Assembly (NCBI RefSeq): GCF_037203605.1
Contig: NZ_JBBDHC010000019.1
Coordinates: forward strand, 1 to 64,000
Direction of reading: 5' to 3'
Length of the DNA: 64,000 nt
Source of the DNA: Denitratimonas tolerans
Lineage (GTDB): Bacteria; Pseudomonadota; Gammaproteobacteria; Xanthomonadales; Xanthomonadaceae
Positions 1 through 7,185 of this stretch are shown one piece after another (the first letter of the stretch is position 1; each line of letters starts with the position of its first letter). A program made the position numbers and the translations under genes. The notes under the pieces are model-generated. The model saw only the letters and a list, made by a program, of their open reading frames with translations, was not told the origin of the DNA and did no database searches.

Positions 1-66
1 TGATGGTCAACAACATCAGTCTGGCTCATCGAAGCCGTGTGGGACGCGGGGGGAGTCCATTCGATC

Positions 67-114
67 ATTCAAGCCGACGCCGCTTCGCGGCGCGGCTTAC
101 TTCAAGCGTTAGGC
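67..114. other. integron attC-like recombination site (left part degenerate)
   Basis: The stretch 71-98 folds into a near-perfect hairpin: 71-83 pairs with 87-98 through 12 base pairs, with a single unpaired A at 77 and a three-base loop. That extrahelical base is a hallmark of folded attC sites. It is followed by the core GTTAGGC at 108-114, the R' box where integron integrase cuts. The matching left R'' box (GCCTAAC-like) is not seen before 67, so the left end is altered or chimeric. A membrane-protein ORF starts 16 bases after the core, as in a gene cassette. Confidence 0.8.
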
Positions 115-129
115 CGCAAGGGGAAGCGC

Positions 130-561
130 GTGGCAGGCCCAAAGAACAAACTCTTGATCGTTGGCGGCGCATTGAGTGGTCTTGCGGCCCTCCTGCACCT
201 CGCATGCTTGTTGGTCGGCGCGCCGCTCTTCCGGCTCTTGGGTGCGGGGGAGCAAATAGCCCAGATGCATACCGCGGGTCATTGGTACCCCACAGTAGTT
301 ACGCTCGCGATCGCCGCAGTTCTGGCAGTTTGGGCAGCCTACGCCCTGTCCGCTGCGGGCGTGCTTCGCAAGCTTCCGCTGCGCCGGACGGTTCTCTCTG
401 CCGTTACGGCCATTTACATCGTGCGCGGTGTGGCGTTCGTTCCAGTCATGGCGTACTTTCCAGGCAACAGCGTCACGTTCTGGGTCGTGAGCTCCTCGAT
501 CTGTCTCGCTATTGGTCTTGCGCACCTTGCTGGGCTTCGCCAGTCCTGGGGCAGGTTGTGA
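130..561 (+). CDS. integral membrane protein of an integron gene cassette
   Basis: A 143-residue protein with about four hydrophobic segments: residues roughly 7-27, 48-70, 80-105 and 112-130. It starts at GTG 130, chosen because AAGGGGAAG at 118-126 is a good ribosome binding site and because cassette genes usually begin just after the attC core (108-114). The stop at 559-561 lies 10 bases before the next GCCTAAC box (571-577), which fits cassette architecture exactly. An upstream ATG at 37 would extend the protein back through the attC hairpin and is not credible. No catalytic motif is visible. Similar small four-helix proteins occur in xanthomonads, but the function is unknown. Base composition is less GC-rich than the flanking chromosome, consistent with transfer. 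Confidence 0.7.
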   Translation: MAGPKNKLLIVGGALSGLAALLHLACLLVGAPLFRLLGAGEQIAQMHTAGHWYPTVVTLAIAAVLAVWAAYALSAAGVLRKLPLRRTVLSAVTAIYIVRGVAFVPVMAYFPGNSVTFWVVSSSICLAIGLAHLAGLRQSWGRL

Positions 562-570
562 GGGTTTGCG

Positions 571-584
571 GCCTAACAATGCGT
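571..584. other. truncated attC start (R'' box) closing the cassette
   Basis: GCCTAACAATGCGT reads as the R'' core plus the beginning of the L'' box of a second attC, the site that should belong to the cassette gene at 130-561. The expected AAGCCG... stem and closing GTTAGGC are absent after 584, so the site was cut off, probably by a later insertion or deletion. Confidence 0.65.
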
Positions 585-615
585 GTATGGACTCCCTCGT
601 CAACCCCTGACGGCC

Positions 616-660
616 GGGTTTCATGAAGCGACCGCTTCACGGCGTTGAAACCCTGTTTTT
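616..660 (+). terminator. hairpin with T-tract, terminator-like
   Basis: GGGTTTCA (616-623) and TGAAGCG (624-630) pair with CGCTTCA (633-639) and TGAAACCC (646-653), with a six-base bulge, followed by TGTTTTT at 654-660. It lies just after the truncated attC. It could terminate cassette transcription or be a remnant of a mobile-element end. Confidence 0.45.
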
Positions 661-751
661 CCTGCTGACATTTCTGCTTCAACTTCGGCAAGGCGGGAGC
701 GGTTGGATTCGTGCATTCGGCTTTGTGCTGGGCTTTGCCCGAGCGGCGAAT

Positions 752-907
752 TCAACCCTCATTCGCAACACCGTTGATGGAATCCTCGAACACATCGAGG
801 GGTGTTTTGAATCCGTGCTTCTTGCGTGGACGAGTGTGGAGGTGAGCCTCGATCCAGCTCAATTCATCCCCGCTGAGGGTGCTGAAGTCCCAATGCTCCC
901 AACTTAA
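752..907 (-). pseudogene. IS30-family transposase, C-terminal fragment
   Basis: The minus strand reads about 50 codons ending at TGA 752-754. They include LSWIEAHLHTRPRKKHGFKT followed by PLDVFEDSINGV. The RPRK-x-x-GFKTP-x-x-VF arrangement is typical of the C-terminal end of IS30-family DDE transposases. Upstream (above 907) the frame soon reaches a stop without recognisable transposase sequence, so the N-terminal 80 percent or more is gone. The overlapping plus-strand ORF 623-907 is its antisense shadow. The sequence between this fragment and 1040 looks like further IS-end debris. Confidence 0.75.
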
Positions 908-1041
908 GCCCCCCGATATGCCCGATGCGCAGGCGGTTTGATGCGAGCGGGTCAGGTCGCCTGAGCCTCCTCACAACCGTGAGTGTTGCGAATCAGTATT
1001 GAATCCGCCGTGTTGCACTTCATGTCAGAGCCCGCCCGGCG

Positions 1042-1221
1042 ATGGAAAGCTGGAACCACAGCCTCAAGGTCGAGGCGATCCACGGCGAGCGCTTCGCCAT
1101 GCGCGAGCAGGCGCGTGCGCATGTGTTCGAGCACATCGAGGTTGACTACAATCGAAACCGCCTGCACTCGACACTGGGCTATCTCAGTCCCGAGCAGTTC
1201 GAGAAGGCAAACGCTGCTTAG
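1042..1221 (+). pseudogene. IS3-family transposase OrfB, C-terminal fragment
   Basis: Fifty-nine codons from ATG 1042 to TAG 1219-1221 encode MESWNHSLKVEAI, then HVFEHIEVDYNRNRLHST and LGYLSPEQFE, the conserved tail of IS3-family OrfB. The catalytic Glu of the DDE triad sits in the MES motif. The first two catalytic Asp residues and everything before are missing, so it cannot act as a transposase. GGTGTCCGTGAAACGGGGGC right after the stop (1226-1245) resembles the right terminal repeat of this IS group. The following 1250-1467 holds no gene I can name. A frame open to 1471 ends in DPEDSAVIAS and overlaps the next start, perhaps the tail of a lost gene. Confidence 0.85.
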
Positions 1222-1467
1222 GCGGGTGTCCGTGAAACGGGGGCAGGATCCGTTGGCACCGGGCAGGAGCAGGGCGAACGCCCAGTGATCGGCCTGCAAC
1301 GGCGCATTGGCGCGGGGGCTGACCCTGATCCGGCTGGCATCGGCCGCGACCACGCGAAGCCCTGCCAGCGATGGCGTGGATGAGTGGTGCGGCCAGGTGC
1401 AGCAGATGCGCATTGACCTGATCGAACAGGCGCGCGGAGACCCGGAGGACAGCGCGGTGATTGCCTC

Positions 1468-2241
1468 ATGAGTTACCTGATCATCTGTACCGTGGCATTG
1501 CTGGCATCGGCCCTGACGTTCTTCTCCGGCTTCGGTCTGGGCACGCTGCTGCTGCCGGCCTTCGCTCTGTTCTTTCCCATCGAGCAGGCCGTGGCGCTCA
1601 CCGCGATCGTCCATTTCCTCAACAGTCTGTTCAAGCTTGCGCTGACCGGGCGGCACGCCGACCGGCGCGTGGTCGTCCGCTTCGGCCTGCCGGCCATCGT
1701 CATGTCGTTCCTTGGTGCCTGGGCCCTGATCTGGCTCGCCGGCATCACGCCGATGTTCTCCTACTCGGCGTTCGGGCGGGTGGTGTCGGTTACGCCGGTC
1801 AAGCTGGTGGTGGGATTGCTCCTGCTGCTCTTCGCCCTGCTGGAGTTCCTCCCGCGCTTTCGCAGCCTGTCGTTTGGGGCGCAGTACATGCCCCTGGGCG
1901 GCGCGCTCAGCGGGTTTTTTGGCGGTCTCTCCGGGATGCAGGGGGCGCTGCGCTCGGCCTTCCTGTCGCGGGCGGGGCTGACCAAGGAGGCGTTCATTGC
2001 CACGGGCGTGGTCATCGCCTGCCTGATCGATTTTTCCCGCCTCGCCATCTATTCCACCGCGCTCGCCCGCGAGAGCGCAGGCTTCGATTACGGCTTGCTG
2101 GCGGCGGCGGTAGTGGCGGCATTCGCCGGGGCGGCACTGGGCAACAGCTACCTCAGGAAGATGACCATGCCGGGCATTCAACGCCTGGTCGCGGTCATGC
2201 TGGTCGTGGTTGCGCTGGGCCTTGTTTCAGGGCTGCTGTAG
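1468..2241 (+). CDS. TauE/SafE (DUF81) family sulfite/anion exporter
   Basis: A 257-residue polytopic inner-membrane protein with about seven or eight transmembrane helices. The family moves sulfite, organosulfonates or related anions out of the cell; the substrate here cannot be told. The N-terminal LIICTVALLASALTFFSGFG contains the glycine-rich first repeat, and the internal repeat LGGALSGFFGGLSGMQG matches the second family motif. Length fits the family (about 250-270). ATG 1468 overlaps the TGA of the upstream open frame by one codon-shifted ATGA, suggesting an older coupled gene was lost to the IS insertions upstream. A hairpin terminator follows at 2322-2355. Confidence 0.85.
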   Translation: MSYLIICTVALLASALTFFSGFGLGTLLLPAFALFFPIEQAVALTAIVHFLNSLFKLALTGRHADRRVVVRFGLPAIVMSFLGAWALIWLAGITPMFSYSAFGRVVSVTPVKLVVGLLLLLFALLEFLPRFRSLSFGAQYMPLGGALSGFFGGLSGMQGALRSAFLSRAGLTKEAFIATGVVIACLIDFSRLAIYSTALARESAGFDYGLLAAAVVAAFAGAALGNSYLRKMTMPGIQRLVAVMLVVVALGLVSGLL

Positions 2242-2321
2242 TCGGGCACCTCGCGGGGGCGCCCGGACGATTCACGTGAGGGATCCCCGGCAAATCCGGG
2301 GTGCCATGGACGCGCCCGTAA

Positions 2322-2360
2322 CCGGGCGGTACGCGGCTCCGCGTGAACCGCCCGGCGTTT
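2322..2360 (+). terminator. probable intrinsic terminator after the TauE/SafE gene
   Basis: CCGGGCGGTACGCGG (2322-2336) pairs with CCGCGTGAACCGCCCGG (2339-2355), a 15-bp stem with a two-base bulge, followed by CGTTT. It lies between two convergent genes and may serve both. Confidence 0.55.
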
Positions 2361-2381
2361 CCGGCGTCGCGAACCGGCGCG

Positions 2382-4472
2382 CTATTGCCTGACTTCGCCG
2401 GCGTGGGTGGACAGGGCCTGCTCCAGGCCGGGCACCTGCGCCGCGCCGGCGGGAACCTGGATGCTGGAGCCGGCGAAGTCTTCGCCGATCGGCTGCACGC
2501 GCCCGCCGAGGCACTGCCCGAGGAAGCCTTCCGCGACGGCGTTGAATGCCTTGCCGTTCTCGGGGCGCTGGAAGCCGTGGCCTTCATCCGGGAAGAGCAC
2601 ATAGGTCACCGGAATGTTGCGCGCGGTCATGGCGTTGACGATCTGGTCGCTCTCGTCCTGCTTGACGCGCGGATCGTTGGCGCCCTGCCCGATCAGGAGC
2701 GGCTTGCGGATCTGATCGACCCGGGTCAGCGGCGAGCGCTCGGTGAGCCAGGCGCGCCCGGCCTCGGTGCGCGGATCGCCCATGCGTCGCGCCAGCTGCT
2801 CGAAGAAGCTGGCCCAGTAGGCGGGCACCGTGGCGAGCAGGGTATTGAGGTTGGAAGGGCCGACGATGTCCACGCCGCAGGCGAACGTCTCCGGCGTGAA
2901 GGTGAGGCCGACGAGGGTGGCGTAGCCGCCGTAGCTGCCGCCCATGATCGCGACCTGATCGCGGCGCGTGACGCCCTTCGCGATGGCCCACTCGACCGCA
3001 TCGAGCAGGTCGTCATGCATCTTCGCCGCCCACTCGCCGTCGCCGGCGTTGGTGAAGGCCTTCCCGAAGCCGGTCGAACCGCGGTAGTTCACGCGCAGCA
3101 CGGCGTAGCCGCGGTTGGCGAGCCACTGGTCGACGCCGCTGTAGCCGTAGAAATCCCGCGCCCAGGGGCCGCCGTGCACCAGCAGCACCATCGGCACTGC
3201 CGCATCGGGTTTGCCGTCTGCATCCGGATCGGCGGCGAGAGGCAGCGAGAGGTAGCTGACCAGGGTCAGACCATCGCGCGAGGGAATTTCCTGCGGCCAC
3301 ATCGGCACCAGCGGCGCGCCCTCCAGCGCCGGGCGCGCGGAAAACAGGCGGGTCAGCGTACCGGCACCGGCCCGCTCGTAGCGGTAGTACTGCGCCGGCG
3401 ACTCGGCCGCGGAATAGGCCAGGATCCAGGTGCGGTCATCCAGGGTACGGCCGTTGACCGAGACTTCGCCCGGCCCGAGCGCCGCCAGGCGCTCCAGATC
3501 GGCGCGAACCGCCTCGTCCAGCGCGGTCCACTCGTCGCGCAGGTAGTTGACCGACACCGCCTGCACCCGGCGCGTCACCGGATCGGCGAGCCAGTCGCTC
3601 ACGTCCGCGCGCGGATCCTGATGCAGCAGGGTGCGCGCGCCGCTCGCGACGTCGAGCGCGAACAGTGCGGAGGTGTCGCGTTCGCGGGAATCGCGCAGGT
3701 AGAGCGTCGCGCCATCGTCGCTCAGGCCGGCCGGACCAGTGGTCATCGAATCCTCGAATCCGATCGTGTCGAACGTCTCCCAGGCATCGCCCTTGCGCCG
3801 CAGCACGTCGCTGCCGCCGTCCGTGCGGCTGCGCATGGCAAAGCGCGGCTGCAGCTCGCCGTCGGCGAAGTACTGGCCGATCTGCTGCTCGTTCTTCTCC
3901 ACCAGGGTGCGCGTACCGTCGCGCAGGTCGACGCGATAGAGGTCATGCCACTGCGGATCGCGGTCGTTCATGCCGACCAGCACGAGATCCGGATGGCGGT
4001 GGCTGAGCCCGACCACGCTCGCCGTGGTGGCGGCGAACGGCGTCAGGTCGCGGTTCTCGCCGCTGTCCAGATCCACCGAGAACAGGTGGAAGTCCTCGTC
4101 GCCGCCGCTGTCGCGCACGTACAGGAGGGTGCCGGGCCGGTAGGACCAGAAATGATTGCGGATGCCGCGCGCGGTGTCGGCGGTGACGGCGCGCGCGGCG
4201 TCCGGATCGCCGATCGGCGCGACCCAGACGTTCATCACGCCCTCGCGCGGCGCGACCCAGCTCAGGTAGGCGCCGTCCGGGCTGATCTGGACGCTGGCGC
4301 GCTCCGGGTTTCCGAACAGCACGTCGCGCGAAATCAGCTCGACCGCGGGCGGCGCGGCGGGCGCGGAAGACGACGCGGCGGGATCAGGGGCCTCGGCTTC
4401 CCGGCCGCAGCCGGGAAGCAGCATCGAAGCGGCGAGTAACAGGCAGGGGAGAAGAGCGGCTGGCTGGCGCAT
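2382..4472 (-). CDS. S9 family prolyl oligopeptidase-type lipoprotein peptidase
   Basis: A 696-residue serine peptidase. The start at 4472 gives MRQPAALLP..., a lipoprotein signal with lipobox LLPGC (Cys22), so the protein is likely anchored on the periplasmic side of a membrane. An upstream in-frame ATG at 4691 would bury that signal. Residues about 60-430 form the beta-propeller with SWVAPREGVMNVWVAP-like blades. The alpha/beta hydrolase domain carries the nucleophile in GGSYGG (about 513), the acid in GANDPR (about 600) and the His in DEGHGF (about 632). HGGPWARDFYGY forms the oxyanion region. It cleaves short peptides, often after Pro or small residues. It is divergent from the TonB receptor at 4685, with which it may work in peptide use. 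Confidence 0.93.
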   Translation of the reverse strand: MRQPAALLPCLLLAASMLLPGCGREAEAPDPAASSSAPAAPPAVELISRDVLFGNPERASVQISPDGAYLSWVAPREGVMNVWVAPIGDPDAARAVTADTARGIRNHFWSYRPGTLLYVRDSGGDEDFHLFSVDLDSGENRDLTPFAATTASVVGLSHRHPDLVLVGMNDRDPQWHDLYRVDLRDGTRTLVEKNEQQIGQYFADGELQPRFAMRSRTDGGSDVLRRKGDAWETFDTIGFEDSMTTGPAGLSDDGATLYLRDSRERDTSALFALDVASGARTLLHQDPRADVSDWLADPVTRRVQAVSVNYLRDEWTALDEAVRADLERLAALGPGEVSVNGRTLDDRTWILAYSAAESPAQYYRYERAGAGTLTRLFSARPALEGAPLVPMWPQEIPSRDGLTLVSYLSLPLAADPDADGKPDAAVPMVLLVHGGPWARDFYGYSGVDQWLANRGYAVLRVNYRGSTGFGKAFTNAGDGEWAAKMHDDLLDAVEWAIAKGVTRRDQVAIMGGSYGGYATLVGLTFTPETFACGVDIVGPSNLNTLLATVPAYWASFFEQLARRMGDPRTEAGRAWLTERSPLTRVDQIRKPLLIGQGANDPRVKQDESDQIVNAMTARNIPVTYVLFPDEGHGFQRPENGKAFNAVAEGFLGQCLGGRVQPIGEDFAGSSIQVPAGAAQVPGLEQALSTHAGEVRQ

Positions 4473-4583
4473 GAGGCTCGACCTCGGGAACTGGCGGACT
4501 ACGTTACACCTACCCGCGCGCCCGTGGCGTCCCCGCGAGCCCAGACCGGCACCCCCGGTTCTGACGATACGTCCACGGGGCGT

Positions 4584-4619
4584 TTGACACGGCCTCGGGT
4601 TCGCGCTACTTGGTAGATC
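4584..4619 (+). promoter_or_regulatory. possible promoter for the TonB-dependent receptor
   Basis: A consensus -35 TTGACA lies at 4584-4589 in the gap between the divergent S9 peptidase and TonB receptor genes. The -10 is weak: TACTTG at 4607-4612 has the right 17-base spacing. AAAGGAC at about 4671-4677 is the likely ribosome binding site for ATG 4685. Confidence 0.35.
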
Positions 4620-4684
4620 GTGCAGCGCACAAAACGACGCCGCGAACCGCCTCCGCAATCCCCCACAAGAAAAGGACATCCGCA

Positions 4685-7072
4685 ATGCCACTCAAGCATA
4701 CTTCCCTGTCGCTGGCCGTCGTGCTGGCGCTGGCGGTGCCCGCCCAGGCGCAGGAGGCCTCGCGCACCGACGGGGCCAAGGCGCTCGATACCGTCATCGT
4801 CACCGGCACGCGCGTCACCGACCGCACCGTGGCGCAATCGCAGTCGCCGATCGACATCATCACGCCCGAACTGCTGCAGGCCACCGGCACCACCGAGCTG
4901 GCCACGGCGCTGGCGCGCGCGCTGCCCTCGCTCAACTTCCCGCGTCCGGCGATTGCCGACGGCACCAGCGGCGTGCGTCCGGCGCAGCTGCGCGGCCTGG
5001 CACCCGACCAGGTGCTGATCCTGGTCAACGGCAAGCGCCGCCACGTCTCGGCGCTGGTGAACGTCAACGGCACCATCGGGCGCGGCTCCTCCGCGGTGGA
5101 CCTCAATGCCATCCCGGTCAGCGCCATCGAGCGGGTCGAGGTCCTGCGCGACGGCGCTTCGGCGCAGTACGGCTCCGACGCCATCGCCGGCGTGGTCAAC
5201 CTGGTGCTCAAGGGTGCGGGATCGGGCGGCAGCATCGCCGCGCGCTACGGCGAGTACTCGGAAGGCGACGGCCAGCAGTGGCAGCTTGCCGCCGACGGCG
5301 GAGTGGGCTTCGGCGAGGGTGCCGGCCGCATCCACCTCACCGCCGAAACCGGCCACCAGGACATCACCAACCGCTCCGGTGCCTACACCGGCACCGCGCC
5401 ACACACCGGCAACTTTCCGGGCGTGGGCGAGGCCACGTTCAAGATCGGCGATCCAGAGGTGGACGCGACCGCGGTGGCGGCCAACGCCAGCCTGCAGGTG
5501 GCCGACGACACGCGCTTCTACGCCACCCTGATGGGCAGCAACCGCGACATCGACTCGTTCGCCTTCTACCGTTCGAAGAACCACAGCGGCCAGGGCGCGC
5601 TGCTGGCGCAGGTGTATCCGAACGGCTATGTGCCCGAGATCAACCAGAAGTCGCGCGACCGCAGCTTCGTGCTCGGTGCCACGGGCGGCTCGGACGGCGG
5701 CTGGAACTGGGACGTGAGCTATGACTACGGCCGCAACACCCTCGACTTCCGCACCCAGAACACCATCAACTACGCGCTGGGTGCCAACAGCCCGCGCAGC
5801 TTCCACGACGGCACCCTGACCTACACCCAGCAGGTGATCAACGCGGACTTCTCCCGCCCCGTGGGCATCGGGCTGGACTACCCGGCCACGTTCTCGGCCG
5901 GCACCGAATACCGCAAGGAGACCTGGGAACAGGCCGCCGGCGAACCGGATTCCTACTTCGGTTCGGGCGCGCAGGGCTTTGGCGGCTTCACCCCGCGCAA
6001 TGCCGGCCGCCACGAACGCCACAACCTCGCCGCCTACGCCGGCCTGGAGGCGGACTTCGGCGACAGGTTCTCCGGCGGCGTGACCGGGCGCTACGAAAAC
6101 TACTCCGACTTCGGCAGCGAATTTTCGGGCAAGCTGTCGAGCCGCTATGCCTTCACCGACGCGGCGGCGCTGCGCGCCACCGTGGCCAGCGGCTTCCGCG
6201 CGCCCTCGCTGGCGCAGCAGAACTACCAGGCGGTCACCACCAACATCACCAACGGTGTGGCCTACGAGGCCGGCACCTTCCCGGCGGCCGGGCCGGTGGC
6301 GCGCGCGCTTGGTGCCGAGCCGCTGCAGGCGGAAACCTCGCTCTCCTACAGCCTGGGCCTGGTGCTGCAGCCGACCGACGCGCTGTACTTCACCGTCGAC
6401 GCCTACGAGATCGACATCGACGACCGCATCGTGCTGTCGTCCAATCTCCTGCTCGGAAGCAACCAGGCCGCGCAGGATCTCCTGGCCGGGCTGGGCATCA
6501 GCGGCGTCACCAGCGCGCGCTACTTCAACAATGCCATCGACACCCGTACCCGCGGCGTGGACGTGGTGGGCACCTGGTCGATCGCGCTGGATTCCAGCAA
6601 CCTCGACCTGACCGCCAGCTACAACCGCAACAAGACCACGGTGACGCGCATCGCGCCCAATCCGTCCCAGCTCGATGCGCTGGGCGCCAACCTCGAACGC
6701 ATGGGGCGCGACGAGCGCGGCCGCATCGAAGAGGGCTTCCCGCGCGACAAGTTCGCCCTGGGCGCGAACTGGACGCTGGACCAGTGGACCTTCAACCTCG
6801 GCTCGACCCGCTACGGCGAGTTCACCACGCGCCACGCCAGCGTTCCGGCGCAGGACCAGCGCTTTGGTGCCACGTGGGTGGTCGACCTTTCCGCCAGCTT
6901 CCGGCCGAACGCGAACTGGTCCTTCACCCTGGGCGCGGACAACGTCACCGACGCCTATCCGGACAAGGTGATCGCAGCCAACTCCACCTTCGGCCTGATC
7001 CCCTACAGCCTGCAGTCGCCGTTCGGCTTCAACGGCCGCTACTACTACGCACGCGCCGGCTACAGCTGGTAG
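4685..7072 (+). CDS. TonB-dependent outer-membrane receptor
   Basis: A 795-residue outer-membrane gated channel energised by TonB-ExbBD. The start at 4685 follows AAAGGAC and opens a clean signal peptide ending AQAQ at residue 23. The longer frame from 4610 has no such signal. DTVIVTG near residue 35 is the TonB box. The plug domain follows, with VRPAQLRGLAPDQVLILVNG and the ERVEVLRDGASAQYGSDAIAG motif around residues 95-180 (quoted in pieces of the family pattern). The remainder is a 22-strand barrel ending in the aromatic ...RAGYSW expected for BAM recognition. The substrate is unknown. The divergent S9 peptidase hints at peptides. A strong terminator lies at 7099-7127. Confidence 0.93.
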   Translation: MPLKHTSLSLAVVLALAVPAQAQEASRTDGAKALDTVIVTGTRVTDRTVAQSQSPIDIITPELLQATGTTELATALARALPSLNFPRPAIADGTSGVRPAQLRGLAPDQVLILVNGKRRHVSALVNVNGTIGRGSSAVDLNAIPVSAIERVEVLRDGASAQYGSDAIAGVVNLVLKGAGSGGSIAARYGEYSEGDGQQWQLAADGGVGFGEGAGRIHLTAETGHQDITNRSGAYTGTAPHTGNFPGVGEATFKIGDPEVDATAVAANASLQVADDTRFYATLMGSNRDIDSFAFYRSKNHSGQGALLAQVYPNGYVPEINQKSRDRSFVLGATGGSDGGWNWDVSYDYGRNTLDFRTQNTINYALGANSPRSFHDGTLTYTQQVINADFSRPVGIGLDYPATFSAGTEYRKETWEQAAGEPDSYFGSGAQGFGGFTPRNAGRHERHNLAAYAGLEADFGDRFSGGVTGRYENYSDFGSEFSGKLSSRYAFTDAAALRATVASGFRAPSLAQQNYQAVTTNITNGVAYEAGTFPAAGPVARALGAEPLQAETSLSYSLGLVLQPTDALYFTVDAYEIDIDDRIVLSSNLLLGSNQAAQDLLAGLGISGVTSARYFNNAIDTRTRGVDVVGTWSIALDSSNLDLTASYNRNKTTVTRIAPNPSQLDALGANLERMGRDERGRIEEGFPRDKFALGANWTLDQWTFNLGSTRYGEFTTRHASVPAQDQRFGATWVVDLSASFRPNANWSFTLGADNVTDAYPDKVIAANSTFGLIPYSLQSPFGFNGRYYYARAGYSW

Positions 7073-7098
7073 CCACCGCCCGAATTCGTTCAGAAACG

Positions 7099-7127
7099 AG
7101 AACGCCCCGGCCATGCCGGGGCGTTCT
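7099..7127. terminator. bidirectional intrinsic terminator
   Basis: A perfect 13-bp stem, AGAACGCCCCGGC (7099-7111) with GCCGGGGCGTTCT (7115-7127), and a CAT loop sit between the convergent TonB receptor and M36 peptidase genes. T-runs are short on both sides, but placement and perfection support termination for both. Confidence 0.75.
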
Positions 7128-7185
7128 GCGTTGCGCCTGCTGCGCTCGCCGCCGGGCGCAGGCGGACCTGCGCCCGGCGGGAAGG

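Noticed and set aside
623..907. A 94-codon plus-strand ORF in the IS remnant region
   Set aside because: Its second half is the exact antisense of an IS30 transposase tail and the first half overlaps a terminator-like hairpin.
952..2181. A 409-codon minus-strand ORF covering the IS3 remnant and the TauE/SafE gene
   Set aside because: Low-complexity Gln/Arg/His-rich translation, antisense to a clear membrane protein.
2343..4439. A 698-codon plus-strand open frame opposite the S9 peptidase
   Set aside because: Antisense shadow; the peptidase strand has catalytic motifs and a lipobox, this one has none.
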